Shown here: one piece after another, positions 45,752 to 54,125 of the stretch | How positions within the stretch are numbered: the first letter of the stretch is position 1 | Layout: every line of letters begins with the position of its first letter | DNA from: Flavobacterium hydrophilum | Lineage (GTDB): Bacteria > Bacteroidota > Bacteroidia > Flavobacteriales > Flavobacteriaceae | DNA length: 64,000 nucleotides | Direction of reading: 5' to 3' | Assembly (NCBI RefSeq): GCF_003202405.1 | Contig: NZ_QJHL01000001.1 | Span: 1,922,001 to 1,986,000 of the forward strand | Made by a program: the position numbers and the translations under genes | Notes under the pieces: model-generated | Database searches by the model: none | What the model saw: only the letters and a program-made list of their open reading frames with translations | What the model was told of the DNA's origin: nothing

Positions 45752-46450
45752 TTATATATTTGACAATTCTTTCTTTAGATAAGCTTTTATATCTGCAGCC
45801 TGATTTTCATTATCATCATCTACAAGTTTTTTTATTGTATTACATCTATGAACATCGTAATAGTTGTTTACAAGATAGGTAACAAACTCCAGATCGGACC
45901 AAATGGATGCAATATGAAAAGCCGTTTCGTTATTATTATTTACTGCATATAGATCACTGGAATTGAGCAAAAAAGTTATGTATTCCAAATCGTCTGTCTG
46001 AACAATAGTCCGAATTAAGACTGTAGACCCATCGGTCCATCGTTGATTGATATCAATTCCATTTTTGATCAATAATTCTGCCATCGGAATTGTATGGGCG
46101 TTAAAAAGTAAATACGGATGCTCGGATAGTTTAATCCCATGCTGGACCAACAACTGAAAAAGCTCAATAAAACCATGTGAAACGACAGTATCTATTGTAT
46201 TAATAAATGAGCTGCCTCGTCCATTAGGATGTGCACCATGTTTTAGCAACAGTTTTGCTATTTCCAATCCAGCCAAAGGATCTTTTTGTTTATGCAATCT
46301 ATTCGTTTCACAGCAGTCACAAAGATAGGAATCCATAACTGAATTGATTGCAGTGATACCGTGATTATTGACGTCAAAGCCTTCATCAATCATTTTTTTT
46401 ACTGTGACTATATCATTGTCCCAAATGGCCTTTTTAAATGTAAAACTCAT
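45752..46450 (-). CDS. Ankyrin repeat protein B
   Basis: A 232-residue cytoplasmic protein of about six ankyrin repeats (IAKLLLKHGAHPNGRG, LFQLLVQHGIKLSEHP, MAELLIKNGIDINQRW). The C-terminal cap DVHRCNTIKKLVDDDNENQ parallels DVKKCHEISSVLDGTDNKN in the protein at 38659. It is the last gene of the 54055-45752 block, after a 96-base gap that holds no clear promoter. Confidence 0.75.
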   Translation of the reverse strand: MSFTFKKAIWDNDIVTVKKMIDEGFDVNNHGITAINSVMDSYLCDCCETNRLHKQKDPLAGLEIAKLLLKHGAHPNGRGSSFINTIDTVVSHGFIELFQLLVQHGIKLSEHPYLLFNAHTIPMAELLIKNGIDINQRWTDGSTVLIRTIVQTDDLEYITFLLNSSDLYAVNNNNETAFHIASIWSDLEFVTYLVNNYYDVHRCNTIKKLVDDDNENQAADIKAYLKKELSNI

Positions 46451-46546
46451 TTTTTAATATGTTAATTTATAAATGTATGACAATACAGGGTTCTTGTTAT
46501 TTCGGATAATTCAACTGATGATTGATTTAAAATAAAACCCGCGATG

Positions 46547-47722
46547 TCAATACTTATTATTAATTTTATATTGAAGCATATTTTGATAAAAATCATTTTC
46601 GTTGCAGCGTTCAAAATCACGTGCCATTACCAAAAAATTTTCCGTTTTGGTAAATGATTTTGAAAAATCGAAATGCATCAATCGCTTGCAAACTCTTAAA
46701 TAAGTATCAAATACCTGTTTTTCCCATATCCCGCATGCTTCTTCATCCTGCCATGGAATATTTTCTCCATACGAAGTTGTAATCAAATAATTGGGCTGAA
46801 TATCAATTGGATAAAAATCAATATTAATTGAATTGGGGTAGTCATTCTCAGAGAAATACTGCATGTCGGGTGCATTGTAGAGTTCATATAATTCCTTATC
46901 CTCAAAATTGCCTTCTATTTCTGAAGTTATTCCAAAAGCAATTGTTGGCGGAAAAGGTCCCTGCATGGTGTATTCAAACAATATACAATAAACAGGCTCT
47001 TCTATTTTTACTTTTTCAAGAATCTGATCTGCTATGTTTTCTACCAAAAACGTTTCTAATTGTGCCAAAACTTCTTCAATATTTTTAGTCGAAACTGTGG
47101 CATCAAACAAAATACGAACCCTTCCATCTGAAGCTGTTTCTGTAATCATTTCCAAATTTCTTTTAGTATCAAAAGTCAATTCTCCTATACAATGATGATT
47201 GTGTTCAGGCCATTCCAGTTTATAATTTTTAATGATTCCGTTTTCGCAAGTATAGGATTTAAGTGAAATACCATATTCTGTACATTCTATAAACTGGTCG
47301 GGCATTCCGTTTTTTAAATAGAGATAACTCAGATTGGTCGCTTTTACAGTTTCCTTATTTTGGTATACTGAAAAGCTTTTATGGTACTCATCTGTGTATT
47401 CATAAAGAGTGCTATAAAAAACACCGCCGCCGTAGTGCTCTCTTTTAAGATAAGTCTTTCTGCTTTCAAAATTGATTTTGTATTCGTACAGATCATCCGT
47501 TTCCGGATCAAAATCATCTTCAGATTCAATTGTCAGTTTTGCATCCGGTCCTAATACTTCATTAGCAAGCTGTGCAAAATAAGGCTGAATATCGTAAAGA
47601 TTATATTTTGACTGAATCGTAATTAGACTTTCATCTGCCAATACATCAATCTCTTTTTCTATAAATGTATCAGCAATGCGATCAAATTCTTCCTGTATTT
47701 TGGCGTATAATGTATTGTACAT
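46547..47722 (-). CDS. Hypothetical protein, possibly immunity-like
   Basis: A 391-residue cytoplasmic, acidic protein. The N-terminal half is beta-rich and tyrosine-rich. The C-terminal half starts VYCILFEYTMQGPFPPTIAFGI and ends with an amphipathic helix and a conserved-looking FEKC-like acidic stretch. It reminds me distantly of DUF4303-type immunity proteins, but I cannot confirm it. It lies 2 bases downstream of the 639-residue gene. Confidence 0.5.
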   Translation of the reverse strand: MYNTLYAKIQEEFDRIADTFIEKEIDVLADESLITIQSKYNLYDIQPYFAQLANEVLGPDAKLTIESEDDFDPETDDLYEYKINFESRKTYLKREHYGGGVFYSTLYEYTDEYHKSFSVYQNKETVKATNLSYLYLKNGMPDQFIECTEYGISLKSYTCENGIIKNYKLEWPEHNHHCIGELTFDTKRNLEMITETASDGRVRILFDATVSTKNIEEVLAQLETFLVENIADQILEKVKIEEPVYCILFEYTMQGPFPPTIAFGITSEIEGNFEDKELYELYNAPDMQYFSENDYPNSINIDFYPIDIQPNYLITTSYGENIPWQDEEACGIWEKQVFDTYLRVCKRLMHFDFSKSFTKTENFLVMARDFERCNENDFYQNMLQYKINNKY

Positions 47723-47724
47723 AC

Positions 47725-49644
47725 TTATTCTGTATCAAATGATAGTCTGTTCCTAATTTCATCCTTGCGTCCTTCCCAATAAACAGTTAACGCTTCATTC
47801 GACATTTTATTTAGTTTTTCCCAGCTTAATTCAGGATTATAGTAATAATTTTTTTCTACCTCTTCCATAAACAGAATAGTGTCCTGCAAAAAGTCTTTTA
47901 TCTGATTGTATTCTGAATTTTTAAATTGTTCGAAAAGATCGTAAAAAGTAGCTTTAGCGCACAGTTCGTGCAAAATCAAACTTTTGGTTGCCTGCAGGAT
48001 AGCTTCAGTCTCATTAGACTCCAATAATGCTATGCATGTTAACAATCCATAAGGATAACTGTAAAAACCTTTTGATTCGATTTCAATTTCTTCGGCAACA
48101 CCTTTAAGTTCGCTCAAAGCAGGCTTTTTTATATTACCATTGTAGGTGTAACAATATTCTAAAAATTCTGCATACCGAAGATTTAAGGACGCATTGGATT
48201 TTACCTTTTCTAAATTATTTTCAAACATTAATCTTGCTTCAGTAATAGCAGAATCTGCTAATTCCTGCTGATTATTTTGAAGATGTATTCTTGCTATTTC
48301 CCTAAGAATACTGACAATGTAAAATATTTCCAGAAAGCTGTCTTCGTAAGTGTTTAATATATGCTCGTACAAAGAAATTGTCTTTTCTAAAAAATCAACC
48401 CGATTCGCTTTAGCGCCTGTTTTACTGAAAAATTCTGCACATTCGTATAAACTTGTTCGGGAAAGTTCTTCCGGAATATAAGCCAATGCTTTTTCTGCCC
48501 ATTGAAAAGCCAAAGTTTCCGGAAAAACGTTTTCAACCTTTTTCCAGTTCAGAAATTCTTCTAAATTTTGATAGGCCAGCGCAATCTGATACGCTATTAC
48601 CGCCCCTCTGTCTTTTTCGAATTTTTGAATTTTAGTATTTACTATTTTCTGTTCCTTTTCCTGTTCTCCGCTTATTTTTTTATCCTCGTTAAAAGGGAAA
48701 TAAATCAGCTCTAAAAGCGAAGACCAAGAAGCATTTTCAGGATCATAATCTATTGCTTTTTTGATTTCCAGAACAGCATTTTGCCAGTACAATAAAGCAT
48801 TTGCCGGTTCTGTTTCAATCATCCACTGATAGGCTAAAGAAACCAATCGATGAATGTTCAGTTTTTCAGCAGGTTGAGAAATCAAATAGTTTTTAAAGGC
48901 TTCGACTGTCTTTTTTAATAATTCAAAAGCAGTTTCCGGTTTATTTTTACAGGCCATTTCCAGCATCATATGAAATGCATAACTGCGATGTTCCCACTTC
49001 TTCTGTTCCCTTAAGATTTCTATCTTTTCAACTATTGGAAGCAAGCAGGCAATACCGGCTTCAGTAAGCTTTCCGCTGGCGTGATCGTAGTACATTGTCC
49101 AGAATAAATTGTCATATCCGTTTATGGCGAGATCTTTTTTTTCTAATTTTGATGTACTGTCATTTTTCGTTTGTTCAAATAATTTATCCAAACCACTGAT
49201 ATCATAATCGGCAACATATTTTTTTATTTCTTCATGGAAAACTGAAATCATATAAGGCTCTTCCAAAATAGAATTATTCACAAACGTATATTTCAGGTAC
49301 TGCATATAATTTTGCTCAGAAGCCACCTGAAAATAGGCTTCATCAATGAAATAATATTTAAAATAGAGATGATCCGGATCATCCATCATCTGAACACGAA
49401 AAAAAGCTATTCTTTCCTGCAACTCTTCAAGAGTAGCAAACTCGAAATATAATGCCGAATCATGTTGCATTACTGTGTGCTCAATTATAACGAATGGAAA
49501 AGTTTTAATATGTATTTCATAACAGGTTGCATACTCTTGTGTAACTTCCGGCAAAGTTTGCAAATACTCTAAAGCCTGCTCTTTGAGTGGACAAATTGCA
49601 GCAATCCACGATTCAGTCTCTTTTGTGATTTGTATAGCGTACAT
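47725..49644 (-). CDS. Hypothetical large helical protein
   Basis: A 639-residue cytoplasmic protein. The N-terminal 100 residues are beta-rich; the rest is long helices with TPR-like spacing (LYWQNAVLEIKKAIDYDP, IARIHLQNNQQELADSAITEARLMFE). No catalytic motif is visible. It belongs to the block of solenoid proteins in this island. Function unknown. Confidence 0.55.
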   Translation of the reverse strand: MYAIQITKETESWIAAICPLKEQALEYLQTLPEVTQEYATCYEIHIKTFPFVIIEHTVMQHDSALYFEFATLEELQERIAFFRVQMMDDPDHLYFKYYFIDEAYFQVASEQNYMQYLKYTFVNNSILEEPYMISVFHEEIKKYVADYDISGLDKLFEQTKNDSTSKLEKKDLAINGYDNLFWTMYYDHASGKLTEAGIACLLPIVEKIEILREQKKWEHRSYAFHMMLEMACKNKPETAFELLKKTVEAFKNYLISQPAEKLNIHRLVSLAYQWMIETEPANALLYWQNAVLEIKKAIDYDPENASWSSLLELIYFPFNEDKKISGEQEKEQKIVNTKIQKFEKDRGAVIAYQIALAYQNLEEFLNWKKVENVFPETLAFQWAEKALAYIPEELSRTSLYECAEFFSKTGAKANRVDFLEKTISLYEHILNTYEDSFLEIFYIVSILREIARIHLQNNQQELADSAITEARLMFENNLEKVKSNASLNLRYAEFLEYCYTYNGNIKKPALSELKGVAEEIEIESKGFYSYPYGLLTCIALLESNETEAILQATKSLILHELCAKATFYDLFEQFKNSEYNQIKDFLQDTILFMEEVEKNYYYNPELSWEKLNKMSNEALTVYWEGRKDEIRNRLSFDTE

Positions 49645-49697
49645 ATTATATTTTAATATTTAATGAAATTCGGAACATCATTCATTTATAAAAACAA

Positions 49698-50927
49698 CTA
49701 TTTTTTCTTTTTATTTTTATGCTTGTCCTTAATCGGATTTAATATTTCCCATTGTAATTTGAGAGGCAGCTTATTAAATTGTTTTTCCGTCATATCTGAA
49801 GGAATATCAGCTGATGGATTGGTATTTATTGTTGGACGAACCACGAATACACCGCCTCCAATACGATTACTACCCCCATTTTGAGCCGATTCCATAAATA
49901 CCAGTGAATTTTTAGTCTCATATTGTTTGGGCACTTGAAAAGTGCGAAGACCTAAATTGTAAGCCGGAACAAAACTTATTTTTGCTACTTCTAAAATTTT
50001 AATTCTGAAAGTTTCTCCTTTTGCCCTGAAACGTACATAAGTTGTCCCAACAGATTCACCCAGTACATAAATTGGTATACAGCCATATCTTGCAACGCCC
50101 TGCAATCCCTCAGAGTATTCTTTTTTATAGTTCACAATAGCAAACTCACGATTGAAGCGAGTTCTCCAATGTACAAACGGATTGATGTTAGTGGTTTCCA
50201 GTCTGATAATTTCGATTTCCGGCTCAGATTGTGGGAAAGTCTCTTTATTTGAAATATCCGGCAGATAATAATCCCCAAAATCATTAACCGTCCTGTCTTC
50301 GTGAAAGCGGCGAATCATCCGACTATCCCTGACACCTGAAAGCAGAATTTCGACCTTTCCTCCTTTTTTAAAAATTATGCCTGCTTCATGAATCTGATCT
50401 CCCAAAACCCGAAGATTAATATATTCTATGTATTCTGATGAAGTGTACAATTGTATAAAAAGTTTTTCAAAATCCCTCCTGCCTAAACTCAGATCTGAAT
50501 TATGTATTTGATGGTACGGGATTTCCTCATTTTTTCCACTTTCCAGCAAAGGAATGTATCCAGAAGGTCCATAAAAACAGCCGCTGCGATGAGAAAAACT
50601 TAAAGGTATTTCGAATGTAATTATACTTTTTCCTTTTTCATCCAACAAAACATGTGTTTTTCCAGCTGACTTATCTGATGTTTCATGCACCCGAAAAGGT
50701 CCTGATTTATCGAGATCCGAATAAACCAAATATTGTTTTAAAGCCGGAATGTAGAAATAACGCGGATAATAGATACGCCCGCGAAGAACAGGTGCTAATT
50801 CATATTTTTTAGAGGTACTTAAAATCGTATTCCGAAATAAGTATTTGTACTTTGGTAAATTTCGGCTTCTAACAAAAAGAAAAATTCCTGATAATAAAAC
50901 GGCAGTTAAAATATAGGTGTTTGGCAT
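49698..50927 (-). CDS. Hypothetical membrane-anchored protein
   Basis: A 409-residue protein with one N-terminal membrane helix (ILTAVLLSGIFLFV, residues 5-18) and a long beta-rich domain. The C-terminus is basic (KDKHKNKKKK). There is no lipobox or cleavage site, so I expect a single-pass anchor. It precedes the 639-residue gene by 53 bases and follows the beta-propeller gene by 26. Function unknown. Confidence 0.55.
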   Translation of the reverse strand: MPNTYILTAVLLSGIFLFVRSRNLPKYKYLFRNTILSTSKKYELAPVLRGRIYYPRYFYIPALKQYLVYSDLDKSGPFRVHETSDKSAGKTHVLLDEKGKSIITFEIPLSFSHRSGCFYGPSGYIPLLESGKNEEIPYHQIHNSDLSLGRRDFEKLFIQLYTSSEYIEYINLRVLGDQIHEAGIIFKKGGKVEILLSGVRDSRMIRRFHEDRTVNDFGDYYLPDISNKETFPQSEPEIEIIRLETTNINPFVHWRTRFNREFAIVNYKKEYSEGLQGVARYGCIPIYVLGESVGTTYVRFRAKGETFRIKILEVAKISFVPAYNLGLRTFQVPKQYETKNSLVFMESAQNGGSNRIGGGVFVVRPTINTNPSADIPSDMTEKQFNKLPLKLQWEILNPIKDKHKNKKKK

Positions 50928-50953
50928 TCAAAATATGTTTGATTGTTTTTAAA

Positions 50954-52015
50954 CTATGATTCACCATAAGCGGTTAACTCTTTCTCACTCATTGATCCGG
51001 CAACAAAAATTTTGGAATTATCAATTCCGCAAGCCAGGCCTGATCTTACATCAGACACTTTATGAAATAATTCCTGACCCGAATTTGCATCTAATGCGTA
51101 AATTCCGTCACCCATCGTAGCAAAATAGATTTTGTCCTGTGCAATAACCGGTCTGCCAATGTCTGCTTTCGTTTTAAAATTCCATTGCCATGACCACGGA
51201 TTTGTAGTTAAATTAAGTCCAAGTATGTAATTGGCAACTGTTATAATCAAAATACCATTATTGTAATTTAGACTTCCATTAGTAATGCGAATGGTAAGAT
51301 CTGCTATTTTTGATTTCACTACCGCTCCGGTAACTAAATTTACTTCACATAATTCGGCATTGGTATTCAGATAAAATAAATATCCCTCGGCACAAATAAG
51401 ATTTGACCAGAGATCGGGTGTTTTAATTTTCCACACCAATTCTTTTTTCTGACTATCTATACATTGCAATTCTTCTTTACCGGAAGCCTCTTGTGTTACA
51501 GCATAGATTTTTCCGGAAGCGATAACCATATTTGTATTTCCGGATTTTTTTTTCAAACCAAATGTCCATTGTTTTTTTCCGGTAAGAACCGAAATACAAT
51601 GTATAGTTTTACCTGCTGTTAAATAAAGCAAATCATCCTGAACGATGGGTGTTCTTTTGACAGGTGCTGTTGATGGTCCTGTTTTGTATTTCCAGATTTC
51701 CTGACCGGAATTTTTATTTAAAGCATAGACATGATTATCGATATAATTCCCTCCAAAAATCAGCAGATCATTATAAAAAACCGGAGATGTGGTACGTCCC
51801 GGAGTTTTAAATTCCCAAATCGTATTGCCTGTATCGGGGTCGATTGCATAAAAAGTATGATCTTCACTGCAATATAAAACACCTTCGTAAACAACAGGGT
51901 CTGATTGAGCTTCGAAATTTCTTTTCCATAACTCTTTTAATCTTTTTTCAGGTCCCTGAATATCTAAGATATAATTTCCATTTGCAAGGTCAAATTGTTT
52001 TTGTGTAGATTCCAT
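50954..52015 (-). CDS. PQQ-type beta-propeller repeat protein, cytoplasmic
   Basis: A 353-residue beta-propeller with repeated blades of the PQQ kind (LYCSEDHTFYAIDPDTGNTIWEF, HVYALNKNSGQEIWKYKTG, IYALDANSGQELFHK). No signal peptide is present, unlike BamB or PQQ dehydrogenases, and no cofactor or catalytic residues are visible. It is therefore likely a binding scaffold. It lies between a membrane-anchored gene and an unknown 326-residue gene. Confidence 0.75.
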   Translation of the reverse strand: MESTQKQFDLANGNYILDIQGPEKRLKELWKRNFEAQSDPVVYEGVLYCSEDHTFYAIDPDTGNTIWEFKTPGRTTSPVFYNDLLIFGGNYIDNHVYALNKNSGQEIWKYKTGPSTAPVKRTPIVQDDLLYLTAGKTIHCISVLTGKKQWTFGLKKKSGNTNMVIASGKIYAVTQEASGKEELQCIDSQKKELVWKIKTPDLWSNLICAEGYLFYLNTNAELCEVNLVTGAVVKSKIADLTIRITNGSLNYNNGILIITVANYILGLNLTTNPWSWQWNFKTKADIGRPVIAQDKIYFATMGDGIYALDANSGQELFHKVSDVRSGLACGIDNSKIFVAGSMSEKELTAYGES

Positions 52016-52094
52016 TTTTTTAAGCCTATAAATATTTATTATGTTGTCACTAAATTATTATCAGTCTGGAGCATGTTTTATAATTAAGGCTTCC

Positions 52095-53075
52095 TTAAGT
52101 GAAAGGATAGAATCTTGGCGGTGCTCCTGCCGTGCGGTTCATTACTTCCATTATAAAACTATCATCTTTAGGAAGTGCTTTAAAAGCATCCAGTTCTATA
52201 CATTTTTCAGCAGTCAGGCATGCAATCTCTGCAATTTTATTAGATACACAATAACGTACGCTAACTAAACCATCATCGTCTAAGTCTTGCGGACGTTCTG
52301 AAGAAAACCATTTATACAAATCAAATGTCCCAGGCCATCGGTATACAATGTCATCCTTTCCGCCCATTGCTACATCTTTAAAAAAATTAGATGACCATGC
52401 TAAAATGACTTTTTTAAGAGGTTTGGTTTTTTCATGGGATAACCAGATTAAAAACTCAGTAAATACAGGTAATAGTTCATCTGAACATTTCTGAATATCT
52501 ATATCTTGCAGATGATCCATAAATTTTCGCTCAGGTGTATTTGGCTCCGTATAACAGGTTGTTGCGAAACGTAATCTTTTAAGCCTAATATTACCATGAT
52601 CAATTTCGTATCGCTCCCCTTTATATGTGTATACCTGTTCACATTCCCATCCTGCGTGTTCACCTACACTGAAAACAATTTCTGCTGCACGGGGTAGTTT
52701 TAAAAACTCAGGGCTTTTACAAGCTTCAGACAATACTTTTTGATAACAAACAGCTAAAAACTGTGTCACGAGTTCACTATTTTTCTTATACAGTTTCATA
52801 AGTCCTAAATCGTCGAGACAAGGGCTTGCCGCTTCACTTTCCATACATTGTCCTTTTTCGTTTATCAGCATAGTGTATACATAACCTAATTCATCAATTT
52901 CTACTCCCACTTTTGCAATTGGAACTAAAACCGGAATATGCTCCATCCAATGATTAAAATTATCTGGCAATTCTTCTTTTATTTTAAAAGCAACCTCATC
53001 AATTGCTAAGAGGGCTTTATCTTTACCGGTATAATTTTTTAGTTCTGCTGTAAATATTGATTCTAATTCACTCAT
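52095..53075 (-). CDS. Hypothetical protein of the island
   Basis: A 326-residue cytoplasmic protein with no recognised domain. It begins with an amphipathic helix (SELESIFTAELKNYTGKDK), has a cysteine-containing middle and ends in MNRTAGAPPRFYPFT. It is the second gene of the 54055-45752 block, starting 17 bases after the DUF2931-like membrane gene. Function unknown. Confidence 0.5.
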   Translation of the reverse strand: MSELESIFTAELKNYTGKDKALLAIDEVAFKIKEELPDNFNHWMEHIPVLVPIAKVGVEIDELGYVYTMLINEKGQCMESEAASPCLDDLGLMKLYKKNSELVTQFLAVCYQKVLSEACKSPEFLKLPRAAEIVFSVGEHAGWECEQVYTYKGERYEIDHGNIRLKRLRFATTCYTEPNTPERKFMDHLQDIDIQKCSDELLPVFTEFLIWLSHEKTKPLKKVILAWSSNFFKDVAMGGKDDIVYRWPGTFDLYKWFSSERPQDLDDDGLVSVRYCVSNKIAEIACLTAEKCIELDAFKALPKDDSFIMEVMNRTAGAPPRFYPFT

Positions 53076-53092
53076 ATCTTTTTGTTTATATT

Positions 53093-54055
53093 TTAATATA
53101 TCATTCCAAATTTCATTTTTTTCTCTTCCTCATTAATCTCTCCTTCTTTATTTTCAGGGCTGTCTATTAGTATTATATCTTTGTAAAAAAATTTGAAGCC
53201 TCCGTTTAAATAAAGATGCAGATACAACGGTTTTGTCTCCCTGCCCCTAAATACTTTAAATTTATCTATCGAACATTTTTGCTGCTCTTCAATAAATTTC
53301 TTAAAAGGAAAAGGAATTTCTATTTCATAATATTTATTTTCGACATAAGAAAACCATGATAATAAAACCGTATCTGCATTAAAAGGAATCTGAACCATCT
53401 CCCTAAATCCTTCTTTATTGATATAATAATGCCTTGATTTTGTTTTTACTGCCATAAATTCTTTTTGAGAATATGATCTTATGTTATTCGTTATTTTTAT
53501 ATCAGAAGACTTTCTGTTTGCTGTATTTACAAACTGAATATTATTAATCGCTAAAAACAGATTCAGATCATAATTGACAGCCAGAACTATATTTATGAAT
53601 TCAAGATCCTGGTACTTTTTTACAAAATAATATTGCCCTAGTTTTAAAGTATAATACAACAATGGCAAGCCAAACAAAATCCCTAGCCAGGAATAAAAGT
53701 GAAAAATGTTGAATTCATTTTTTTTTTGGTACAAAACCAATAAGTAAAACCCAAAATCGGCTATTAATAAAACAATGAATATGATTATAAAAGAACAAAA
53801 CCAGGAAAGACTGGGTCTAAATCCTAAATCATTATTATTAAAAATTGGCAGATAGCTTTTTAAGCCTTTGTGAAAATAATTTGCGCTTAAAGAAAGAAAA
53901 ACATTAAAAATTATTGCACTTTGAGTCCCGAAAAAATATAATATTGGATAAGAAATATAAGATGCTATTACCAATGGCAAAACAATATTAGCCAGCAATT
54001 CCTCAAAATTACAATAGACAGGTTTTACTTTTTTGTATAATTTGTATCTTTTCAT
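53093..54055 (-). CDS. Four-helix membrane protein with DUF2931-like domain, short form
   Basis: A 320-residue protein with four membrane helices in the first 155 residues. The outer domain carries VLLSWFSYVENKYYEIEIPFPFKKFIEEQ and KPLYLHLYLNGGFKFF, which match the DUF2931 pattern (W-sy-E-K-y and f-P then L-x-L-x-x-x-G-G). It is homologous to residues 1 to about 300 of the 637-residue protein at 54126. DUF2931 proteins are common beside type VI secretion phospholipases, as putative immunity proteins. It heads the 54055-45752 block, 21 bases after the -7 box of island promoter copy 3. Confidence 0.65.
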   Translation of the reverse strand: MKRYKLYKKVKPVYCNFEELLANIVLPLVIASYISYPILYFFGTQSAIIFNVFLSLSANYFHKGLKSYLPIFNNNDLGFRPSLSWFCSFIIIFIVLLIADFGFYLLVLYQKKNEFNIFHFYSWLGILFGLPLLYYTLKLGQYYFVKKYQDLEFINIVLAVNYDLNLFLAINNIQFVNTANRKSSDIKITNNIRSYSQKEFMAVKTKSRHYYINKEGFREMVQIPFNADTVLLSWFSYVENKYYEIEIPFPFKKFIEEQQKCSIDKFKVFRGRETKPLYLHLYLNGGFKFFYKDIILIDSPENKEGEINEEEKKMKFGMIY

Positions 54056-54075
54056 AGGAGATATTCATAGTAAGC

Positions 54076-54120
54076 CAAATTTATTGCTATTGAATTTCTC
54101 AAACATCACTATTTGTAGTG
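54076..54120 (-). promoter_or_regulatory. Island promoter, copy 3
   Basis: Minus strand: CACTACAAATAGTGATGT at 54103-54120 with a perfect CACTA-N4-TAGTG palindrome, exactly 19 bases, then -7 box TAAATTTG at 54076-54083. It would start transcription near 54070, just before the gene at 54055. It is located right after the end of the long gene at 54126. Confidence 0.7.
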
Positions 54121-54125
54121 ATTTT

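Noticed and set aside
52016..52094. Possible fifth copy of the island promoter (TTTAGTGACAA on the minus strand)
   Set aside because: No -7 box at the expected distance and only a partial match.
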